From Harmothoe impar (Eukaryota > Annelida > Polychaeta > Phyllodocida > Polynoidae), in assembly GCA_947462335.1 (NCBI GenBank), contig OX381704.1:26187955-26251954 (forward strand): 64,000 bases of DNA, written 5' to 3'. This document shows, piece by piece, positions 55,201 to 64,000 of this stretch. Numbering within the stretch: the stretch's first letter is position 1; each line of letters begins with the position of its first letter. The notes under the pieces are model-generated. The model did no database searches. It worked only from the letters and a program-made list of their open reading frames with translations, and had not been told where the DNA came from. The position numbers and the translations under genes were made by a program.

Positions 55201-56230
55201 TCTGCGGGGTCTTTTTGTTGTGTCTTCAAAGGGGCGCATAACTCAGTCAGTGTGGGGAGCCTGTGGGTCGGATAACACTGCCCCCGGGGCTCCATCAGGA
55301 GGCCGAGTCGAGCTGCTCCGAGCTACTCCGAGCTGCTCCTGTTACCCTCAACATGCTCCTTTCACCAACCCCCACCGGCCCCAACAAGACGACTTGGCTA
55401 CCGCCAACAAAACACATAAAATGAGAAGCAAACTTTCTTTTTCAGCACAAGAGGAGAAGAAATTCATGTTTGCAATGAATGACAAAAGAAAACACGATAT
55501 CTGCGTGACCTTTCAGGACCCCGAGACGATTTCCGCTTCAAGAGCCGCGAGCAGCTCCGATAATCTGTGGCTAAAAATGGAAACAACTGGAGGAGCTCTT
55601 AATGCTAGCTGGCCCGGGTGGAATCGACAGAACCCAGTCTGGCAATGAGTGGACCGAGCCCCGAGCAAGTGGTCAAGTGGACATATCAGGCGGGCACGGC
55701 GGGCGGGTGGGGGGCACGGGCCTAATGTGTAGTAGTCGGGGACGGGAGTGGAGAGCGGGATGGGAAATGATGCCTTTGTAATTGAATATCGACCAATGGC
55801 ATTGGAGATTCTAATCGGGAAGATGACGACCCCCTCCCTGCAATGCCCTTCCACCCACTCCCATCTCAGAAGATCAGCACCCCTTCTGCCCGGCCCAGGG
55901 CGCCGGTTGGTGAGTAGTAGAGTAGCCTGTGACTGGGGTGTACATGGGTGTCCTGCAGGGGTGGGGGAGTAGACGTGGGGTGAGGTGCGGACAGCAACGG
56001 GCTGATGACGACGGTGGCGGATGGATCCTTACACATGGCAGGCGCCCCTATAATTGGATGGCCGCGGGCACGGGCCGGGCACTGATCGTTGTGCCCCGTG
56101 CCCGCCCCACCACGGGCCGCCACCGGGCCCCGCACGGCCGCGGCCGGGGCAGCGAATACCGCAGCTATTGGTCTAATTAAATCAGGCCGCGCGCCCGCAC
56201 GAGCCATGCCGGCTTCTTCAAATAAGTTGG
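55201..56230. promoter_or_regulatory. GC- and CpG-rich stretch, possible promoter
   Basis: This is the most CpG-dense kilobase of the window, especially 56040-56220, in otherwise AT-rich DNA. It is preceded by TGACGTCA-like sequences (TGACGTCAACG at 55041, GTGACGTCAG at 55156). It lies 2.3 kb upstream of the first visible ITPK1 exon on the gene strand, so it could hold the ITPK1 promoter, but no first exon was found. A 142-codon plus-strand frame at 55220-55648 has no recognisable family. Confidence 0.35.
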
Positions 56231-57797
56231 CGAGTTAAATCGATATGAAATCCAGGGGAAGGAGAGGCAGATAGAGCGCACTGCCACTATCAGGGGTTGG
56301 GCAGGAGGCTATTTAGCGGTAGGTGTTGGGTGTATGGGGCTGTGGGAGAGGTGTGAGTAGTATAGGGAATAGGGTGTCATCAACGGGCGCACCTCATCGT
56401 ACTATAGCCTCCACCCACACTGCTGAAATCTCTACCACAGGTCGACGGCTGTCATCACCACCACAGGGCCCGTCAACCAAGCAGCAATTCTAAACACGGC
56501 ACAGGCCCTTTTCAATATTGGCATCGTTGGGACTCCGTATCTGGCATTTGTAAAACTGAGGATGTCTCCCAATAGGATGCAAACTTTCATCGCAGAGCCT
56601 TAATACCCAATCGAGAAGTCTTTTTTTTGTTTTGCCTCCGTCATTCTTGAATATCACTTGACCATGCCTGACCAATGTCCCTATGACCAACCTGGGATAG
56701 CCACTACAGACTAAGGGCCGTTTAAATATTTTTTTATCTGCGTATACATGTACACCACCCCAGAAGGCTAAATACTGAAAGCCCCGTACACACCCATCCG
56801 AGCAAAGGATATGCGAACGTATAATGGCACCTTAAAGCCTACTAACCAGGAGGCCATGGAGGCTTACTATGCCTCCCATGATAACCACCGATTATCACAT
56901 TAGGGGGGGGGGCACGGCAGGCTCCATCCTAGGGTCTCCGCCTCCTCCTGCGTCCTGTTATAACGTAACCAGGCTCTTAAAGCACACTCACGGCGGCAAC
57001 CAGTTTGCCACCCACACTCTGGGCACATATGTTACATGTGTTACAACTTCTGTGTCTGCAGCGCTGGGGGAACACGGTGTAGTATTTACTAGTAATGAAA
57101 GGTTCTATATATATTTCACGATACAGGTCTGGATAGGAAAACACGTTGACCATTATGCTGCAGATAGATTGGGTTTGAAGTTTTATAATTGGTTTGTGGT
57201 TATATCATTGGTTTGTGGTTTTATAGTGGAAGAACATGTTCTATAATGATTAGCAACTCCCTGTATATCCTATTCATTCGGATCTATACACACCTTCACC
57301 TCGGACCCATCAGAAGGTAAATATGTAACAGCCTTGTGGCTTACGTGGGATACCCCATGGTGACTAAATGGGCTGTTGGTGATGTATAGGTCAGAGATAA
57401 AGTGTTTGTGCCGCCGTACACGCCTAAGGCATTAAGGTGTCTGTATGGGGTCAGAACACACATTTCACGGAGGAGCTTCCCACAACTCGGCCATATTCAT
57501 GTTCAATCCATTAGTAGCTGTCCAGGTTAAAAATCTAACATTTTTCATCTGGATCACGGTACCATTGAACGATACCTCGCGTGGCTTCAAGGGAATTTCA
57601 CTTGTTTCTGCCAGTTTGAGCCTGACCTTGCACGATTATCTGACCAAAGAATGTACTTCTAGGGGAGAACCTGTAAACTATTTTATAGACTTTGGCGCCA
57701 CAAATTCTGGACATGGAGAGCGTGTGGACACGCCACTGGTGGTGGATGAACCCCCGTATTAATCCGATCATGTCTTGGTGTTTGGCTTCCCATCCCA
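56231..57797. other. Unassigned stretch
   Basis: No supported gene. Frames at 56869-57246 and 57445-57762 reach 100-125 codons but show no conserved motif or repeat signature. Confidence 0.3.
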
Positions 57798-57801
57798 TTA
57801 A

Positions 57802-58015
57802 CCCTTTAGATACAGCATGATACCTTAATGCACTATGCCCTTAGTCGTTACTCGCCAGGGCTGCATTAAAACATCATGCCGACCCTACAGGGTTGAGACA
57901 CTCCTGAAGGGTCGGCATAATGCTTGAATGCAGCATCGGTGAGTTACTCACTGGGGCTGCATTGGTGCATCATGACGTCAAATGTCATCTTTTAGAGACA
58001 TCTGTCCTTAAAGGG
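57802..58015. mobile_element. TTAA-type MITE family, copy g, complete
   Basis: TTAA at 57798-57801 and 58016-58019, ends CCCTTTAGATACAGCATG and CTGTCCTTAAAGGG. The centre is self-complementary: GCATCATGCCGACCCTACAG, GGTTGAGACACTCC, GAAGGGTCGGCATAATGC. Length 214 bp. TTAA plus CCC-starting ends supports mobilisation by a piggyBac-type transposase. Confidence 0.75.
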
Positions 58016-58019
58016 TTAA

Positions 58020-61000
58020 GAGATGCAGCTCATGCTCAAAAGGCACCATGTATGATGCTTATAATCAGAAGACTTATTTAAGGGGCGTCCAGGGCATCAA
58101 TATCCACATACACATAACCCAAACCCCTTTTTATTTGTGGTTTCTTAAAGTCGATAACGATGTATAAGACATGTTGTATATAAGAGTAGTTCATAGGAGG
58201 CAATATGAAGGGATTACGTTTTAAGTTGCAGTATGTGGCTTTTCGTTTTTGCCCCACGCCAATCCCTTTGATATGTTTTCCACCGCCTAAATCCTCTCCA
58301 TCTACAATTTTGCCTTCTCTGCGTTGCCAAGTCTGAGTCCGCTGGCGTGTCGTCCCCTTAATACTCGTCAGCCTCCCTAATAACACTCCTCTTATCTGCT
58401 GTTTATTTATCTGACTGTCTTTTTCCTCCTCAAGATGCCGTACAGTAATCCGGTTTTACTATCTTATCTATATACGTCTGAGTCCTAATCTTTTTTCTCA
58501 TTGCCTTGTGCTAATTCATTTCCTCACACGTGTCGGGGACTACACAGATGATACGTGTCTAGATTGTTAACTAGTTATCTTACTCAATTGCCATTCTACC
58601 TGTATTCTACATGCACGACCTGCCAATTACATGCCTGTAGTAAGGCCTGGATACACGTCAGGCCAATTAAGCAGGCCGCTGAGGCAATTAACAAAACACT
58701 TTGTGTCGATGTCAGCAGAAATCAAGTTTCTGTATTCTATCTACACTTGTTGTGGGCTTATCAGCAGTATTTACAGCCTTTCACCCCCACTGATCAGACT
58801 GATAATTACTATGATATATAAATCAGTGTTACCACCCAATGTTCTCGACAATACTACTGATTACGCTATGATAATTACTATTTTCAATTATATATTATTG
58901 CCCCCCCCCACCCCACACGGGACACATCTAGTACAAGTATTTTGAATCACAGTTCTTACTTTTGCCATATATAACCCACCACTGGGCTGCTACTGACATC
59001 TCCCCATAGATACTTGCTACAGAGTGGCTCCTTATCTAGCTCCACATCTATAGGGACTACCATTTAACCTATAAATATAGATAGGTTTCTTTTACAGATA
59101 CTTCAATGAATTGTCCCTACAGACGTGGATCACGGGTGATTACCCAAAACACACAAACAACTTCATTTTTTCTCTCCTGAAGGACATCCACTGGAGAGGC
59201 CCATATCGGGTAAACAACCATATACACCATGGGTCGCTACTCCTGGGTGTAGTGCTGTAGAGGGACCCTAGGGAGGGGGAGGGGGTGATGAAGGAGGTGA
59301 GGCCGGGAGGGGTGACGCCCCACCCCGACCGGCTGTCGGGTCCTCCCTGGTCTCTGCCATACACGGCCTTTATTGATCTCGCCCGGGTTAGCACCCTTAA
59401 CCCACCCCCTTTACTCCTCCCACCTTCTCTATCGCTGTTGATGCCTCAGGCGTCTATACAGCACTGGGTATCAAAGAAGGAGCGGATAATACCTATGTTT
59501 TCTCACATCCCTTTGGTATATAGCGCCTGAGATTTGAGGTCATATCTAATGGTGATAAGATAGGCTACCGCCGGTAGAACGTGGGCACTTGGGCAAGTCT
59601 TGTCACTGACTAGACCATGAATAGTATATATGTGGTACACAACACTTTTACCAAGTACTACAGTTCCGCGGTGGGGATCCATCATTTACTGTTTGTGCTC
59701 TGGCAACAGAGGTACATATAGATAGCACTGTGGCGAGCGGGAAGAGATTTCAGGGCGGGTGCCAAATACTCCAGTAAACAAACAGACTGACAACTATGTC
59801 AGGAAGCCCCTTAAATTGGGAGATGTTCTAGCCAAATTAAAGACAAATAAACTTAAATCAACCTCAAAGGACCGTGCACTGGACCTGCCTGAGGACATAC
59901 TCCTCTCACTGTTATACACGAGGACACTGACCAGTACGGGCATCAATGTACATATAGTCAGTGGATGCCCCGAGGTCTGGTGCGGGGCATGCGTGACCCT
60001 AGCATGCAATACAACATTTATTACATGACCAGAAGACATTTTTCTAGTCTCCTTACCATATTTTGTTGATAAATCGACGAGTTTTAATGTTAAATCGGCG
60101 AGCGGCTTGTTTACATCGGCATCATTGCCCTAGCTGTCATGAAGAAATGCTGCCTTTTGATTGGTCTAGTACAGCAAAAAGCATACCACACACCTGGGTG
60201 GTACGCAAAACGTACCACACCCCAATGTGGTACCTTTTTCTTGAGTATTCAAACACAGGATGATCGTAGCAAAAACGTTAGGTCGTGTAATAAATTACCT
60301 TACCAGTCATGAGATCTGTTTTCAGGAACTGAATTACAGTTCTGTTGATTCATTGTTTGTGGCTTTTTGTACGTGTTTTTTTGTTTGTTAATTACAACCA
60401 ATAAAGCATTCTTTAATCTACCAAATTGTCTGGTCTTCCGCTCACTGTCTCTGGTTTTATGTTTGCAAACTGGACCATAACAGTGAACGATAAGAAGACG
60501 TCTACTTACAACAGCTATCTTTACTTCTGACCATATAAGTTGGCATGTCCCCTTCCTTTAAATAGCAAAGCTCTTGTTTATCAAACCCAGTTGAAACCCG
60601 AGATAACTGCCCTCTGTCTGCCCCACAACTGCCACACAGGAGGCTCAGGAAGTAGAATCAATAGGCGGTATCAGGAGCACAGCTATTCGAGATGTGGTAA
60701 AAGCACGCCTGAAATTGCACATAGCGACAACATCCATTGCCATTCAATAGCCGGAGGTCTTGTAGAGATTGAAATCCAAGACTTCCCCGAGGCTTTCTCC
60801 GAAACAAAACAAATACTACACTATGATGATTGAGGTTATCACGTGCTTCATTGCTAGTCGTTTCATCATCCACAACAAATCCACTGCAAGATGTGGCCCA
60901 TATGTTTCCTTTTGGTCGGGTTTCTTCTGGAGCAATGGCGGATAACTATTTTTTCGAAAGTCACAATAAATCTTGTACCCACATCACAATTTATGTTGAG

Positions 61001-64000
61001 TGCAATGATTTTTGTCTGAAATACAGCAATCCCTTGGATTACTATAGGATAGCCAGTATAAAAGTAAATGGACTTTCCTGCACTCCTAACATTAAAATTG
61101 CAGCGCTGATGGCAATATATGTTGTTGTTGTATAGAGATTGAATCTCGATGGTATATTCTAAAACATGCTTGCAGGGAATGGGCATGAAGAATGTAGAGC
61201 AGTTCCCTGCTACTGCTGATCTCTGTACCAACCATCACCAAAATCCGATGCTATGTTCTACGTCAATGCAGGGCTTACTAATCCATACACGACTCATATC
61301 TTATACATACACATATCTTTCTTTATCTATCACTCAGAGATTAAAAGGACTACTAGAAATCCATATTTTATCAAGGCTCTTAATCAAACAGTTTCCAGGC
61401 TTAACTACAAATCTAACATTGCCTTATAGGTTTACGTAGCTTGACTATTGATTCTGTGAGAGGGGCAATACATTGAGCAATCCAATAATGGCTCAATAAG
61501 GCTGCCATAGCTACAGGTTTCACAAAGGACGGAAAGGGCCTCCGGGGGCTTAGATTGGATGGCGGAGCAGGAAAGGCAATCACAAAGAAACCCCTGAATT
61601 ACCTCAAAATACCCCCAGGGACTGCCCAATAGTAGCCCTACAAAGCACAGCCTGTAGCTGAAAGATATATACGGTTAAAGAACATCCTTTTACAGTACAC
61701 ATCAAGATATGTTCTGTCTGCGAACCAAAATGGCCAGGCATTTATGAATTAGTCCTATATCTGTCTCTATCTTTAAAAAAAAACCTACATACACACAACC
61801 AGTATTGGAACCTAATAAAGTAAAATTTAAATTCAGTTCATATGAAACATTCACATTCATGCCAAGGCTTTGGGTGAATAGATGGGTCCTAGGTTCAGTG
61901 AGGGTTTGCATAAATATTGAAATAGGCATGTCTGACAAATATATATTGACAGTGATTGTGGCTCTAAAGATCACAAAAGTTGTTTGAAGTAGCAAATAGA
62001 AAGTGTTGTAAACGGAAAGCATTGGTACACTTCACCATATGCAGTGGAACCAGGAAGTAAACAGCCCAGTCAATATCCTTACATAAGTCATTACCTAACA
62101 ATACGTAATTGGTCGTCATTGTCTTGTAATCCTGAGCGTCCATTATAATTTCAGATACCAGAATGTCTAGGCCTCCTCTACGAGGGCTATCTGTCAATAC
62201 TTATAATTGGTGCACAGAATCCGCCCATTGTATGCCCAGTGTTTACAAGCTTCACAGAGTGCCCCAAGGCTAAGGAACTGCAAAAGCAAAGTATGAAACC
62301 TAATTAACCTAAATATGGGTGTGTGATGTTTGAACTGGAAAACTAAAATTAATGTTTTATATCACACTGCATGGGATACTCTTAAAATTTTTTGAGCAAC
62401 TCAAAATGTTCCGGTCTGTTTTCCCTTTCACATTTCCTTATGGATTTAGTTAGCTCCAAGACTATTTAAAATGATTTACAGCTAGGCTAGATAAAGACAA
62501 AAACTTGAGGACTGCTTGTCAACATTGCCTGAAATACCAACACTCTGGGACTGATACAACCTATACACAATCTGTTAACAAACTGCCTGACATCAGCTGC
62601 CAAGATTAAAGTGACCATCTCCATGCTGTAACTTATATCATATATGTGGCCCAAAGACACTATGGCCAATATTATGAACAGTATAGCTATTAGATCTACA
62701 CTCTATGTAATTATAATGTAAAAGAAATGCAAGCTGTGGACTTATGTGTTCCGCATTTTGTATGTGAAGATTGAGTTTAGTCTATAAGAGATTTAATACA
62801 AAAGCCAATGTGCTCATGTAATTTGGTAACGCTGTATAGGGTCCGAGGGCACTATCACAGACAGCCAGTGCAACTACAATTCTGAGATACTCAGTCTAGC
62901 TCATAAACCAAGCTACAGATTAGGTTTTTGAGGCATGGCCATCTAAACCACAGGATGAGATCAAACCTGCTTCTCCAAATAAAAAAAACTGTCTGCAAAG
63001 TTTAGAAAGTAGACGATGATGGATTAACATAATCCAACTCATAGACAGCTACTGGAACATCCTCCTTTAATAAATAAGAAAAGAGATGGGATCCCTGGAG
63101 ACATTTAGAAATATTGGTGCGTGTCCTCTTAAGAAAGACAGTGCCAGCTATTTAATGAAGAACTGCCAGGTTCTCAAAGGTATGTATCAAGCTCTTGCTC
63201 CTCAATTATTTCACATTCAACAGAACTACTATCCAAACTAATGTTTTTCTTATAATATCATTGGCTTCCTAGGACTGATAACCACACATGCTATAAGTAA
63301 AAAGAAAATTTGCATTTTCTCCAACCTCACCTAGGCAACTAATGGCAGACTTCCACCTCTTCTTTCTCATATCCTATGCTGGTAGCTTCCTCCTTGTCTG
63401 GAGCACACAATGAGCAGCATCTATCTACTATCTCCTTGACCTTTAACCTTATTGGGGCTAATGCAGAGGAGCAGCTCGGGGCAAGGATTAGCTACAATAG
63501 ATGGGGCTGTGTAATCCTCTCCTGCTGCAGCAGAGTGAGTTAATCAGATTAGTCTAAGCAAATGAGCTGCTCTAGAACCAGGGCCACCTGTAATAAATAA
63601 GACAGGTAATAAAGTTACACCTGACAGGCATCAGGTAGATGGTCCTTCATGACCTGCAGAACCCCTGACACTTTCCTTCTCTTCACCTGGGTGGACTTTA
63701 GAAGTGGTAGATACCAGAAGGGTCATCAATTGGGATAGATTGGGCCAAAAGTGTGTAATACATTTAAAAAACTGATATTACCTAAGTGCCCCATCTAACT
63801 AACTTAGATGGGGTAAAATATTTAGAATATAGTATGTAGAAAAATAATCCTTGTGTATACGTTTGCATTAAAATGACACTGTCATGCATGCCTTTGCTTT
63901 TACCAAGAGCCATAGACAACTGATTCACCTTAACCTCTACATTCCAGCAGTGGAACTAATGGTAAAATCACAAGCCATCATCACCCGATATCACTAATTA
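58020..64000. other. Unassigned non-coding region to the window end
   Basis: No gene, RNA or complete transposon recognised in 6 kb. Frames up to 121 codons lack motifs. 63410-63620, with TAATCAGATTA-type strings and CTGCTGCAGCAG, has a composition like a conserved non-coding element, but only cross-species comparison could show that. The missing ITPK1 first exon could be here; I looked for the GYWL-type start of the kinase on the minus strand and did not find it. Confidence 0.3.

Noticed and set aside
55220..55648. A 142-codon plus-strand frame in GC-rich DNA
   Set aside because: No recognisable motif or family; high GC lowers stop frequency. It could be a first exon, but there is nothing to support that.

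Overview
The window is eukaryotic and comes from a repeat-rich invertebrate animal genome. The evidence is a split gene with GT-AG introns, metazoan-type non-LTR retrotransposons, many small inverted-repeat transposons and long satellites. There is no operon structure and no bacterial gene. The sequence alone does not fix the species; a marine invertebrate such as a lancelet, hemichordate, echinoderm or mollusc would fit.

The only host protein gene I can support is on the minus strand between 43313 and 52934. Seven exons encode about 406 residues of an inositol-tetrakisphosphate 1-kinase (ITPK1-like, ATP-grasp fold). The exons join in frame with consensus splice sites. The first 40 or so residues are missing, so the first coding exon must lie beyond 52.9 kb, inside or outside the window. 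Its introns hold several copies of a TTAA-flanked MITE family and other hairpin elements. A decayed duplicate of its last codons and 3' UTR lies at 32.9-33.7 kb, in the same orientation, with another MITE inserted in it.

Layout: 0-3.4 kb, a decayed I/jockey-type LINE lacking its 3' half. 3.4-8.5 kb, AT-rich repeat, tandem repeats, three tRNA-derived SINE-like copies, a MITE and a fragment resembling a family-B DNA polymerase. 9.0-10.4 kb, an inverted-repeat element holding a minisatellite. 10.8-11.8 kb, a broken L1-type ORF1. 11.8-16.4 kb, a 41-bp satellite of roughly 110 copies. 16.4-18.2 kb, a 179-bp tandem repeat split by an 875-bp TA-flanked element. 19.2-22.2 kb, transposons nested in one another. 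22.3-25.3 kb, 2.4 apparently identical copies of a 1264-bp unit with transposon-like ends. 25.8-31.7 kb, a structurally intact LINE on the minus strand. 32.2-43.3 kb, repeats, the ITPK1 duplicate and apparently non-coding DNA. 43.3-53 kb, the ITPK1 exons. 53-64 kb, two hairpin MITEs, a GC-rich stretch, another TTAA MITE and otherwise unassigned DNA.

The most interesting signals are: (1) the intact LINE, whose ORF1 and ORF2 are in one reading frame separated by a single TAG, with no ATG before the endonuclease domain; (2) its ORF1, which combines a coiled coil, an SGNH esterase, a KH domain and an RS-rich tail; (3) a set of TA-flanked elements, unrelated in sequence, that each repeat their own terminal motif many times internally; and (4) the 1264-bp array bounded by inverted ends and a 4-bp direct repeat. 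All statements come from reading the sequence; no database search was run.
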